DNA of 64,000 bases, taken from Physella acuta. Taxonomy: Eukaryota; Mollusca; Gastropoda; Physidae. The stretch is from contig NW_026733187.1 in assembly GCF_028476545.1 (NCBI RefSeq), positions 1 to 64,000 of the forward strand. Reading direction: 5' to 3'. Below the pieces are notes generated by a model, which saw only the letters and a list, made by a program, of their open reading frames with translations, had not been told where the DNA came from and made no database searches. The position numbers and the translations under genes are program-made. Below, in pieces: positions 1 to 11,800 of this stretch (the first letter of the stretch is position 1; each line of letters opens with the position of its first letter).

Positions 1-748
1 GGAGAAAATAGTGTTTGCCGTCTGAAACAGGGACTTGTTTCTCCAGCGGAAGGGTGTGCGCGGTCTGACTGACCCACTGTGCGCATGTTTTCCCAGGCTC
101 AAGTCTACACTTTGTTCCGTTGTTTTTAGGTTTCATCTCTCGGCGGTAACAAAATATGCTCACAACATTAGCTTGTACGGGGAGCGGGAATAGCTGGGTA
201 GGTGGCGCTTGGTTGGTTGGGGTTCTGAGAGGGGGCGTAGGGGGTTCTTCAAGGGAGATAAGTTTGTTTTTTTTTTTTTTAAAAACGGTACAACCTGTTT
301 CTTTAAATTCCATCCTTGCTCACCCCACCCCATGTCACGTGATGTAGCGGAACTGCACGTGGTTCTAAGCTTCACGAGACTCTTAAAAAACGATTGAATG
401 CGCAATTTACAAACCACAGACTTTACAGAACAGAAATAGACGTACTTCTAGGTGCAAAATAAACGCACTGAACTTCTTCCTTGTGTTCATTCACTGAATA
501 AAACTTTTTACAAACACTGTTTAATCCTTTGAAAACGATTTAGATTGTTTTTGTTTTTTCTTGAAAACGAGAATTACTTTCTTAACCTTGATGTATCATA
601 AACTGCTTGCATTAAACGACAGAAACGCTCAGACACAAGAATATGTAAAGAAAACTATGTTCCGTACTTTAAGTTGTACTTGTCAAAATATTATAAAACA
701 AAGTGCTTTTCGGAATTTTGAATAAAGAGATGTCTGTTGTTTGTGAGG

Positions 749-750
<2 letters not shown>

Positions 751-818
<68 letters not shown>
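751..818. repeat. (TA)n microsatellite
   Basis: About 34 uninterrupted AT dinucleotides, followed by a degenerate TA tail to about 900 and a GT-rich tract to about 1022. It gives a spurious YI-repeat open frame. Confidence 0.95.
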
Positions 819-827
<9 letters not shown>

Positions 828-1995
828 GGCCTAATGTATATAGGTATATATGTATATATAATGTACATAGACATATTAATATAATAAAATTAATATATAC
901 GTGCGTGCTTGTATGTGTACTTGTGTATGTGTCTCTGTGTGGTTGCAGTGTGTGCGCGTGTGTGTGCGTGTTTGTCTATGTGTTTGTGAGTGTGTGTGTG
1001 TGTGTGTGTGTAATTGTGTGTACATAGGCCAACTTATTAATTCTTGTTGCTACTTTTTTCAAAATTAAACATTTAAAAACTAATTTAATTCAACATTGCT
1101 AAATACGTAGCCCTCCCCTATCTATCACGCGCGCTTACTACAGCTCTTCCCTTCCCATCCACCCCTCTCCCCCAGAAAAATGCATAAATAGTCACTAACC
1201 AAAATACACCACCATCCCTATCACCTTAAAATCATCTACTACACAACCAGCCGACTTTGAATATATATTTTTTTTTCTCCACCGCTTCTACGTGTACCCC
1301 GTTGAGAATAAAATTACTCTTTTTTTTTAAAACCGGAAACAAGGCACACAAAAATTCCGGTAAGGGGCGGGGTGCTGGGGGGGAGGGGGAGGGGGGGTGC
1401 CGGTGGTTTTAGTTATCTTACGCAGCCACACAACCTTTTTACGAGCCCAGCTCAGATAACATCACTCAACGCTCTACGCGTCCTCATCCCACTACTTACA
1501 TTTAGACCTAGCTACAATCATTTTTTTCCCCGGAGGTTTCCTCCCCTTAACGTAGACCCTGGGCTTATTTCCCCTTTGTTCCGTAATGGTCCGGTCTTGT
1601 AGTGGGGCAGCATCGGATTCAGCACTTGGAACCAATAGACGGAGCTGGGCGTTGGGCGGAAGAAGATATTTAACGTGCCGGGGCTAAAGAATTTTTTTTT
1701 TCTATGTCAAGGGTTGGGCGTCTGTCAGGTTGCTGAAAATACTCGCATGATTTTATTTTAAATCCTATATTTTACAGTTATTTCCCTTACTGATCCCAAG
1801 TTGTTGAGAATTGTGTCCCTTGTTCTTGTATTGTGTTACTCATTACAATGTATCATTTGCGAGGAAAATATAAAATAATTGAAATAACTATAGCGTAAAT
1901 ATGAAAGATATATGAATTATAAAAATTCGAGATGAATTCACTTACTTTTTAAAATCTCCTTTGTAAAAATAGTTTGTTTAATATATGTTTGTAAT

Positions 1996-2179
1996 CAGTG
2001 TTTCTTCCAGGCATCTCTTCGTCTCCCCCCCCCCCTCCCACCCGGAGAAAGTCTACCGCCCCCCCCCCCCCCCCCAAACAAAATGGAATTTATATAGAAA
2101 ATATAACAGTGTTAACAGTGTTCCGAAAATTTCAAGTGCACCCCCCCCCCCGGATGAAAAAACTCTGGAAGAAACACTG
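1996..2179. mobile_element. hAT-type MITE with poly-C core (family B)
   Basis: The 184-bp element has inverted ends CAGTGTTTCTTCCAG and CTGGAAGAAACACTG. It is flanked by a perfect 8-bp target duplication, TTTGTAAT, at 1988-1995 and 2180-2187. An 8-bp duplication with CA..TG ends is typical of hAT elements. The inside carries three C homopolymer runs and no coding capacity. A related copy lies at 58453-58617. Confidence 0.85.
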
Positions 2180-3008
2180 TTTGTAATGCGCGTGCGTGTT
2201 TGTGTGTGGCTGAATGTGTGTGTGTGTGTGTGTGGAGAGAGAGAGAGTGAGTGAGTGAGAGAGTAAGCCTAATATTAATATACGTTTTCCTAATTAATAT
2301 CATTGTAACGTAATTGTAGTGTAACGCAATGCTTTGTAAAAGAGTAGCTCTTGTATATCTCCGATTCTTTCTTTCAACGCCCCCTCCCCCCCCCCCCCCA
2401 TCCCCCACTTGTTCTCATCTTTCCGGTGTTACCACTTGTTTTTGCCCTGGTTTATTTTATCCGCCCCGAAGTCATCTGTTTGAAACACAGTGTTGAGTGT
2501 GAGTGAATGTTTGCTGGTGGGGAGGGAAGAGGGGGGTGGTAGTAGAACACTAGAGTGTGAGTTCCTATGAAAGAATAGTCGGGGGGGGGGTAGACGATGA
2601 AAGAATAGTCGGGGGGGGGGTATGGGGGCGGGCTGTTGTGCGGTGGTGACGTGAGGGGACGGGGAGTAGGCAAATATGACAAGAAACTTTAATGGGGGTC
2701 TAAATTGGGTCTGTCATTAGTAGATAATTGGCTAATTCTGGACTGTTTTCTGATGTGGTTAATATTTTTTTTACAATTACCTCCCCTGTTAGGGCGTGGT
2801 AGCTCTGTGTTGATTGGTTGCCGGGGCAACGAGGTCAATGGCGGAGGTCCTTTTCATGTTTCTGTGTAGTTAGTTAAAGTATGTGTAAGTACATGACACA
2901 CTCGTGTTTTCTCTCAGCTACGTTTTCACCCTATCTCGGAACATCTGCTGTAAACAGAGAATCATCTTTGAATACAAAGAACTCACTTTCAGAAAACGTC
3001 TCCGTCAT

Positions 3009-3011
<3 letters not shown>

Positions 3012-3100
<89 letters not shown>

Positions 3101-3122
3101 CTTATATATATATATATACATA

Positions 3123-3197
<75 letters not shown>
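3012..3197. repeat. (TA)n compound microsatellite
   Basis: TA repeat interrupted twice by ATACATACTTATA, followed by a TG/CG-rich tract to about 3340. The long YI open frames are artefacts of the repeat. Confidence 0.95.
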
Positions 3198-3203
<6 letters not shown>

Positions 3204-3878
3204 CTGTCTGGGTGTACGTGTGTGTGTGAGAGCGCGTGTGTGCGTATTCATGTGTGCGTGTACTAGCTTAATAGTGTCCGTGTGTGCGTGTATGTGAGTG
3301 TGTGCGCGGATGCTTAAGTGTGTGAGTGTGCGTGTGTGATATTTTCATTTAAATGTATACACCTACATGTGTGTATGTCTCTGTATATATGTAAGTATGT
3401 ATGTATACATGTATGTAGACACAGCGATATCTCGCTGTAATCATCTTGTATTTCTATTATATTAACCATGTGGGCAGAAAACACCCTGTCTATGCCAAGG
3501 GTTTTATGCGGCAAAGAAATCCCCCTTTTCTTTTCTTACGCTCTGGTTTGTATCGGACCCCACCGCTACCAATCCAGACAACCCGAGCCTTTGTTTAGGT
3601 TTACACCGAGTGAGCTCCCTTCCTATCGCAGGGGAGATAAAGAGGAAAACATGGATGGAGCAAGGGAGATAAGCCCCCTGAATTGGAGCGCTAGATCTGA
3701 CAACAACGATACCCTTGTAAGACAACGCACCTAGAAATCTGGGTTTTGAACTTAATTGTTCAATTTATTTGGGTGTAAACAGTATTGGGGAAACCCGAAC
3801 GGTTTTTTTTTTTAGTTATGTCGAGACATATTGTTTACTTTTAATATATTATTTATCATGGAACAAATTGGATCTAGT

Positions 3879-3967
<89 letters not shown>

Positions 3968-3969
3968 TA
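3879..3969. repeat. (TA)n microsatellite
   Basis: Nearly pure TA repeat with one CT interruption. Confidence 0.95.
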
Positions 3970-5608
3970 CGGATACTGCGTGATCCTGAATATGGCTTTG
4001 ACTAGGGTAGTGTTTTTATTGCAAACAACTTATCATCAACTATTTGCTTTTCTTAGACCATTGATCTATTTCCGTCCACCATTTACAGGACTCCCCCCCC
4101 CCCCTCCTCTCCGCCCTGCTGGTAAAATATCTGCGAATGAAGGAATATACATAACAAAACAAGTTAATTAAAAAAGTCTAGTAACATTTATGCGCAATGT
4201 TCTTATGTTATCTAAAAATAGCTCTGACGTATAATGCTGGGGTGCGTTCAAGCTAGAAGAACGATCGGTTTGTAGGTGTTTATGTAATTTTAAAATTTTG
4301 TGACCCGAACGAGAGGATATTTTTGAAAACTTTCTTCGGCAATATTGTTCTAAATTATGGCAGAAATCGATTGGTACATGTTTCAAGTCGCTAAGTGGTC
4401 TGGTTGCCGAGATATGGGCCAAAAAACTGCATTTTTTTCGAGGTTTTTTGGCTTTCCCTGGAAATCCATGAAAGAAACCCGAAATTTGTATGGCCTATGT
4501 TCATTCTCGTAACGTGCTTAACATAATTGCTTTTGGAACTGGTCATCAATATTGCTTCGTTGAGGAGGAGATACGACTTAAAGCCCGGACACACATTCAT
4601 ACATCCATACATTCATTCATTCATCCATCCATTCCCAGAAATGACGAGTTAATAAACGCAATTCTCCAGAATGGAAATTGCGCTAAAAAAATAACAGTAC
4701 ACAACACTTGTAAAAGTACGGATGTGCTGGTAAACAGATTATATCTGAACATTACACTAAATGTGTCTTTACCTGCCTTTAAAATCCCAGGCGTATGTTT
4801 TTGTCATCATTTCAAGACCAATAGGTCTTTAATAAGTATTAAACCACAAAATCAGGGGCGATAACCTTTTAGTGAATGAGAGTTGTCGTGACTATTGTTA
4901 ACTGCTCGGTTTGGCACAGTGGTCAAATAAACAAAATATTTTCTACATTATCAACATGTGTTAAGTTGGCCCCTAGTTATCATTCAAAAATTTAAGAACA
5001 TCCCTCGGGGGTTGGAAAGAATCATCTTCATGCTGTTCTCGAGTAACAGTAAAGACACCTTTTCGGACCTGACGGTCAATAGGACAGGTGAAGTAGAGTT
5101 TACATATTTCCGTCACCTTGGCATATTAACGGAGAGTATTACGTTATGGCAGCCACCTCTTCTTTCCCTAACGCGAGTCAGAGCAGGGTGGGCTCATTTG
5201 ACTAAGGGACTCATACTACGGACTCTAGCCAGAGACAGAGGCGTAGCGACCCTTCCCGGCGCCCGGGGACAAACTTTCGATTTTCACCCCCCCCCCTCAA
5301 ACTTTCGATTTGCACCCCCCTCAAGCTTTATTTTTATTTTTCCAACCCATTTTGGCGCCCCCTTAGGTCAGCGCCCGGGGTCATATACCCCCCCTCCCCC
5401 GCCGTCCCGTCGTCCGAACCCCAATTTTAAGCAGTCATGTACTCCTAACCTCGGCCACACCGTCAAATGATGTTCTAGACTTTATAATAAGTAACAAAAG
5501 AAGCTAAAAAAAAACATATAAAAATTATTTTTCAAATGATTAGTTCGTTATCGAGTTATTTCTGTTGGATCTTTTGAGAAATTTTCTAGTTTTACTCTTT
5601 CATTCAGT

Positions 5609-5736
5609 CAGAGGCGTAGCGAGGGGGGGGGGGGGGCGGGGGGCGGACCGCACCGGGTGACACCATTTAGGGGGGTGACACCAAGGCAAAAAATAGCAAA
5701 ATATAGAGAGAAAAACTTGACCTCGATACGCCACTG
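5609..5736. mobile_element. hAT-type MITE (family A)
   Basis: A 128-bp element with inverted ends CAGAGGCGTAGCGAGG and CCTCGATACGCCACTG. It is flanked by a perfect 8-bp target duplication CATTCAGT (5601-5608 and 5737-5744). It has a long G run near the left end and no coding capacity. An internal piece (GCGGACCGCACC..GGTGACA) recurs at about 59570-59595 and, inverted and diverged, at about 48010-48060. The left end also recurs at 5232. Confidence 0.85.
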
Positions 5737-5838
5737 CATTCAGTACCGTTGCCTTGTATTATTAAATGTGCATAACCTTTGTACTGACGTTTCAAATGTT
5801 TACAATGACCCCCCCCCCCATTCTTCTTATTCCCACAG

Positions 5839-6107
5839 GTGTTCTGGTTGGTCCCATTGCAGGCGCCCTATTGGCAGGACTCCTCTACGACTACATTTTT
5901 GCTGCTGGTGCCACATTCGCTGGTGCTAAAAAATGCCTGCTGAGAACAAAGAAGCCGAGGAAACAAGCCGAACCCGAGAAGGCCCCGCTAGAGGAAGCTA
6001 AAAATGACGTCATCGAGATCGAGGAAACCAAGCTGGACGGCGAGAAAGACGCTAGCACGGAGACGGACGTCGAGAAGGGCAAATTGGCAGCAGAGGAGGG
6101 CAATTAA
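5839..6107 (+). CDS. Aquaporin, C-terminal exon (partial gene)
   Basis: This is the last coding exon of a major intrinsic protein, a membrane water or small-solute channel. The exon follows a pyrimidine-rich acceptor (ATTCCCACAG) and starts inside a codon. It reads VLVGPIAGALLAGLLYDYIF, matching the aquaporin sixth membrane helix (VGP..GG..AGLLY), then a cytosolic tail of about 65 residues rich in Lys, Glu and Asp, ending in EEGN before TAA. The 88 visible residues lack both NPA loops, which must be encoded upstream of the window. The tail is longer and more acidic than in many aquaporins and could carry regulatory sites, but none is clear. The subfamily (water-selective or aquaglyceroporin) cannot be set from this exon alone. 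The open frame continues 5' of the acceptor to a methionine at 5766; I treat that as intron because the family homology begins at the acceptor. Confidence 0.85.
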
Positions 6108-6806
6108 TAGAGCCAAGATAAACTGTTGCGTTTTGTTTACATAGTATTTTATTTGTTAACAAATATTCTATTTTTACACATTTAAAAAAAAAGTCAGTTA
6201 AACATATAGTAGCAAGTGCCTTTTCACTAAAGTTATTGTTTTCTTTAATATTCAATATACCGAAACGAAAATCGTTATTTCTTTGCTAACAAAACAAAAT
6301 GTTTATTTTTGTTAACAATAGGCAACATATAAGAAATATGCATTTTGTTATTTTTATGCTATATATGTTATTGGTATTTTCATTGTGTAAACTTTATCGA
6401 AACAAAAAAATTTTAAGCAGTTAGTGAATTCTGTTTATGAACATTAAAGAAACCATTTTAGTTTTAAAAATCAAGTAATTTTAAGTATAAGTAAAACCAT
6501 ATTTTAAAAAAAGTAAAATCAGGTGTGTAATCGAGTTCTATTTGTATTCACTTTATTTATTGAACAAATTCATCAGATTGTGTGTAATAAGTTGGGACCA
6601 GTTTGGTGTGTATCTAGGTAGAATATTTAACGTTCATCAAATGATAATGTATATATATAGTATGTAAAAACCTTTGTAGAGAACTAGCATTATAAATTTT
6701 ATTTCGCGACGTGTTTTTTTTATTATTATTTTACATTTTAGTTCTAAACATGTCCAAAGTATATTCTCAAAAATGAATATAAAATGTGTTGTTTTTTATT
6801 ACTGTC

Positions 6807-6812
6807 AATAAA
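6807..6812 (+). terminator. Poly(A) signal AATAAA, aquaporin 3' end (candidate)
   Basis: AATAAA lies 700 bases after the aquaporin stop, in A/T-rich sequence and followed by T/G-rich sequence. A second AATAAA lies near 7060. Either could end the transcript. Confidence 0.4.
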
Positions 6813-7647
6813 ACTTTACCAGAGATTATTGTTTTCAGTGTTGGTTTTAAGCATCTAGCATGCTCACTCAAGCCTTACTTTTTAGTGGACTAAATGGGAT
6901 TCTAGTATTTGTAATTGTGAAGTAGGCCATGTATACCTACTTCAAAAATACACAGGAAAAAAATACTAACTTTGTTGTGTAAGAAATCCAGAATGATAAT
7001 CATGCATCAAACTGTACTCCACATTAATTTTTCTTCTATCATTGTGTAAAACTATCTATAAATAAAAATAATTTTAAAAATAATTTGGAGCTTTCCTTGT
7101 TTATTTTTTTTTGCCAGTAAGACATTGAATTATTTGAATTTCAAAAGGCTGAAACTGTGACATCATGATAAGGGGGGGGGGGGTATTTTTAAAAATGAGT
7201 GATGTTTGCATACGGATAACTCCTTGTTGAAAAAGTTCTATATTTGTGTGAGTGCATAGCATAACATTTCAAAACAATAACATGAAGTGGTAAAATATTA
7301 CTGATATCAAGGGGTCTAACGTAAACGACGTCATATTCCTAGGGGGGGGGGTCAGAGTTTTTGGCCATCATCGGGGGGGGGGGGGTCAACGTTATGAGTG
7401 AGCCAGGCAGCAGATACCCCTGAGCTGTGCCACTGAATAACTCAAACTGTTCTTCTATTTTCTAAATTTAATTTTTGGTGACTTTTTATATATTTCTTTG
7501 TTCGTTTTTTTTTTTAAGGAAGAAATCAAAGCTAGTCCGCGTTTATTATGCTGGGTTTTCCTGCTAGTAGTTTGCCTGTCGTAAAATCTTTTTCAGGATA
7601 AGTGTGACCATTTAGCCTGCATGTCGTAAATTTTTACGACATGTCCT

Positions 7648-7660
7648 GTCACTGGGTAAC
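7648..7660 (+). promoter_or_regulatory. X-box-like (RFX) motif upstream of NEK11
   Basis: GTCACTGGGTAAC differs at one position from the RFX X-box consensus GTNRCC-N-RGYAAC. It lies about 1.2 kb before the NEK11 start codon, just 3' of a perfect hairpin sequence. A single motif match is weak evidence. The transcription start is not known. Confidence 0.2.
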
Positions 7661-8099
7661 AATGGACGCCGAACCTTACCGACGCTCTAGTTCTATCCCT
7701 CAATCCTACGTAGTACGTAGATTAGTTACTAATATAATTGTATGCATGTTCATGTTTTACAAAACTTTTTAGTTTTATATCTTTATTCTTTAAACTAGGC
7801 TATCATTTTCTAAATCTAGACTAGATTTCTAGTTATGGAGTCTAAAAAAGCATGCTAGTTAGATCTAGATTCTAGAATCTTGATTTTTGATCTTTTGTTG
7901 TTTGCAGCTAGACCTGAGCAAAGGCAGGCTGCGGTTAGCAAGGTTTAGTTTAGTCAGTTAAAAAAGTTAGTCTGCTAGTGAGTTTATTTACTAGTACTAG
8001 TATTAGAGTACTTATTACTTACTAATACTTTAATTACTTAGTAGTAGTTTAGTTTAGTAGCTAGCCTAGCCCCTATGCCAGCCTATGGCAGGTCAGCTA

Positions 8100-8245
8100 G
8101 GGTGAGAGAAATTTTGATGGGTACCTGACTACCTGACTCATGTTAGGGAAACAACAAGTAGTTGGGCATAGTGCTGACCAACACTATACCTTTATATGCC
8201 AAGGTCATTGAAACAACTCTACTTCATCTGCCCCAAATGAACGGG
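8100..8245 (+). repeat. SINE fragment (body)
   Basis: Shares GGGTACCTGACT.., ..CATAGTGCTGACCA.. and ..GGTCATTGAAACA..CTACTTCATCTG.. with copies at 9910-10110 and 45275-45490. The tRNA-like head is missing. Confidence 0.6.
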
Positions 8246-8893
8246 AAAAGATGATGAAAAATAATCAATAGTCAGTAAAGTGGCAATTCAGACCCTAGTA
8301 GATCTATATACTATATAGCCATCACTCACTATTTAGACCCAGCTTATAGTTTTGTTCAAAATCTATCTATAAATGGCATGGTCTAACCTGAGTCTAGTCT
8401 ATATTCAAATATATATTATATGGATTATAGGTATGAACCACCTGCAATTTCTTTCTTAAAGATGATTATTTAATTTCCTTTATACAGTGCAGATTTTAAA
8501 AACATCACCTGAGTTTAAAATGTCATTGGCTTTATTTTGCTTTTTGCCTCTAATCATATTAACACACAGGCACCCCCCCCCACCCCCCCCATACTCATGT
8601 AGGCTATTAGTATTATGGGCCTATGGTGTAAGGACCTAAATGTTAAGTGTTAACCCTGAAAATATGTAGTTGTGTAGACTCCTAATGAAAAAATGTAAAA
8701 ATAAATGTGTGGTTTCAATATAAAATACACTATCAATGGCAAGTGCCATGTAGTGGGTGGTTTTTTTTTAAATATTGGGTCAATTTTAAAATCTTAAAAC
8801 TATTTTAATAATTGCAATCATTTGCCCATTTTATATACTTAACGGAATTATTTCAGGATTTTTAACTTAAAGTTATCAAACCAATAAACTAAA

Positions 8894-11800
8894 ATGCCTC
8901 CAAGTAGAGCAACAAAAGACAGAGAGACTAAAGAGGCCAGAGTGTTAGCTAATAGGTATGAGATTGTGAAAAAACTGGGCAGTGGTAACTTTGGAACAGC
9001 ATTCTTGTGCAAAGATAAAAAGTGCAATAATGAATTGTAAGTAAATTTTTTTGTAGCTTATTAATATTTAAATTAACCCAGGAGTGATCTCCCCTAAACA
9101 AAAGTTGATACGGATCTACGATTTTGATATAACTCTTAAATCTGAAATTTCATCAACCTAGCGGTAACGGTATTCAAGTTATTGTGTTTATATACACACA
9201 CACATACACACACACAGACATATGGACAAGATTGCAAAACTATGTTTTTCCGACTCAGGGAGCTGTAAAACATCAAGATTTGCAAAAATCTAGATTTTTT
9301 TTTTGTGCACTATTACAAGACTTTCTCTATACTTTGTATATACAAGAAAGTAAAACACCAACCTGAAAAGAAACTATCCGCTCTTGATCAGCTTGTAGTT
9401 ATTTTAATTTTAACAATTACTCTATTTACAAAAAGAAAAGAAAACATTAGGCTATAATTAAATTGATTAATTTAATTAAAGCAAAATCATTTTTTAGCAA
9501 AGTATTGAAAGAAATATCTGTTGGTGAACTGGAACCTGATGAGACTGTAGATGCCATGCATGAAGCTAGAATTCTATCTAAGCTCCAACACCCAGGCATC
9601 GTCAGGTTTCATGACAGTTTTATTGATGGAGAGTTTTTCTGTATCATTACAGAGTATTGTCAAGTAAGTTCATTTATTTTGATTGTTGTTTACACTAGCC
9701 ATATAACAAGGTCAGGGCTAGTATTTAGTGACAATATTTACTTAGCTGAAATACAGGGTTATGGGATACTAAGGGATAATTAATTGTGCACATTGATTTG
9801 TTTCTTAAGTTTTAGCTTCATTTAGTTTTAAAAATTTGATTGTAACATGTTGTTGAACAGTATTTGCCAACTGTTCAGTGTAAATTAGCAAGTATTTTTT
9901 TCTTATGGACGGTGTGGTTGAATGATCCTGCACTCCAGCCTATCAGACGCCCCTGAGTCCACCCAGCTCTGATGAGTACCTAACACTTGTTAGGAAAAAG
10001 ACAGATGGTCATAGTGCTGACCACTCTATCCCCACGCATGCAGAGGTCATTGAAACAGATACCCTCTACTTCATCTGGCCCATGTCTCTTGGGCACAAAC
10101 GGGGGAAAAAGACGTTGAGAAGATACTTTTTCTTATATCATATCATCAGTTGCAGCACATTTTTACACAAAAGCCCAACAAAAGATTTGTTTTAAAAATA
10201 ACATTCCTGTTATTCAAATCTTTGAGCAATCGGTTTGTGTAATTTTATTCCTTCAAACTTTCTCATATTATTACAGGGTGGGGACTTGGATCACAAGATA
10301 ACAGAACAGAAAAAATTAAACAAAAACTTTGATGAGAACACGGTCATTAGCTGGACCATCCAGCTGGTTTTGGCTGTTCAGTACATGCACAGTAGAAGAG
10401 TTCTGCACAGAGATCTCAAGACCAGGTAAATACAGTGATTTGATTGGTCTTTGGTTTTGTTTTTTTAATAAGTTAACAAAACAAATAAATTTCACTATAA
10501 TTAATGCATTATTTAAATAAAGATATAATTTATATTAAATGTAAAAAAGAAAATTTTTTAATTTACTTATTATACTTTGAAATTTTTGAATTAATTAAAA
10601 TTATTATTATTATATGATTATATGGAAATTTAAAAAACATGATTATAATTTTAGCAACTAAATTAAATGATTTGGTCTACTCATGATATTGTTTGCAAAT
10701 TTTTTTAAAATTTTTGTTTATTCTCAACTAGAAATATATTCCTCCACAACAACCTGCTCAAGATTGGGGACTTTGGGATTTAAATGATTAGGTCTACTCA
10801 TGATATTGTTTGTATAATTTTTTTTTTAAATTGTGTTTATTCTCAACTAGAAACATATTCCTCCACAACAACCTGCTCAAGATTGGGGACTTTGGGATCT
10901 CTCGTATTCTAATGAACTCCTCCGACATGGCCTCCACATTCACTGGTACACCTTATTACATGAGCCCAGAGGTTCTCAAACATGAGGGCTACAACTCAAA
11001 GTCCGATGTCTGGTCAGTGGCTTATTTTTATTGGATTCTTTTTGTCAACAACTATATTAAAAAGTCTTAGTTCATAGTTGGATACTCATAATCAAAGTGT
11101 ACATTTGCTGTGTTAATGTCGTAATTTATTTATTCTGTCATAGTTTATATTTGTATTAATGTTGTAATTTATTTATTCTGTCATAGTTATATTTGCTGTC
11201 TTAGTGATTAATTGGATACAGTTTGTCAAAGTGTGTTTGCCATCATATTTTACTCACCGTTTCTGACCTTGACAGTCAGTATCAGTGATGAAGTAGAGTT
11301 CATCTGTATATTTTCTTCACATTTGACCGTACATTGAGTTAATTTCTTGAGCCGTTAGAGATGAGTGAACTCTAGGTAGTCCTGTGTGTTTAGAAGCTAA
11401 ACTCAAAGACTTGCAGATTATCAGTTTTGCACTCTACCCCCCCCCCCCCCCCTTAACCATACTCCTCCATAGCCATTGTATTATTTACTAAATATCTTGT
11501 CTTTGCATTGTTGGATAATTTTGTTGAGTTTCCAAGTCCAACTTCATCCACAGGTCAGTTGGTTGTATACTGTATGAGATTTGTTCACTAGAACATGCCT
11601 TCATGGGCCAGGGTTTGATGGCTGTCATGTATAAAATTGTTGAGAAAGATCCACCCAACCTACCATCCAAGTATTCTCCTGAGTTGAATGAGGTCTTTAA
11701 GAAGTAAGTTCATTAATGAGATTAAACTTATCCTCGCTTAAAAATTTAAAAAACTCAACACCAACCCATCGATTTAGGCTGGTGAATTGTATGGCCTATT

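Larger units (their letters stand above)
1..5838. other. Probable last intron of the aquaporin gene; no exon recognised
   Basis: I found no aquaporin exon here: no NPA-type codons with flanking splice sites. This stretch is therefore probably the terminal intron, or part of it, of the gene whose last exon starts at 5839. It holds (TA)n tracts (751-818, 3012-3197, about 3879-3969), a GT-rich tract (about 901-1022), poly-C/poly-G runs, a CATT/CATC short tandem repeat (about 4595-4635) and small hAT-like MITEs. Open frames here run through simple repeats and are not credible genes. The segment at 5230-5460 starts like the 5609-5736 MITE but has no clear right end. Confidence 0.5.
6108..8893. other. 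Aquaporin 3' UTR and NEK11 upstream region
   Basis: A/T-rich. The first about 700 bases are the likely aquaporin 3' UTR. Around 7175-7390 there are three poly-G runs in unclassified repeat sequence. Around 7619-7642 there is a perfect stem CATGTCGTAA..TTACGACATG. TCTAGA/AGATCTAG words cluster at 7810-7880. A SINE fragment lies at 8100-8245. A probable 5' UTR exon of NEK11 starts at 8857 after TTATTTCAG. No further gene seen. Confidence 0.5.

Noticed and set aside
737-1027. Open frame of 96 aa, and similar YI-rich frames at 2881-3297, 3769-4005, 59486-59809 and 60906-61166
   Set aside because: They are translations of (TA)n and (TG)n repeats.
5766-5838. Extension of the aquaporin frame 5' to a methionine
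   Set aside because: This part is not aquaporin-like and ends in a good acceptor, so it is intron.
10732-10783. Decoy exon 4 as a mutually exclusive NEK11 exon
   Set aside because: It has no donor and stops at once, so it cannot replace exon 4.
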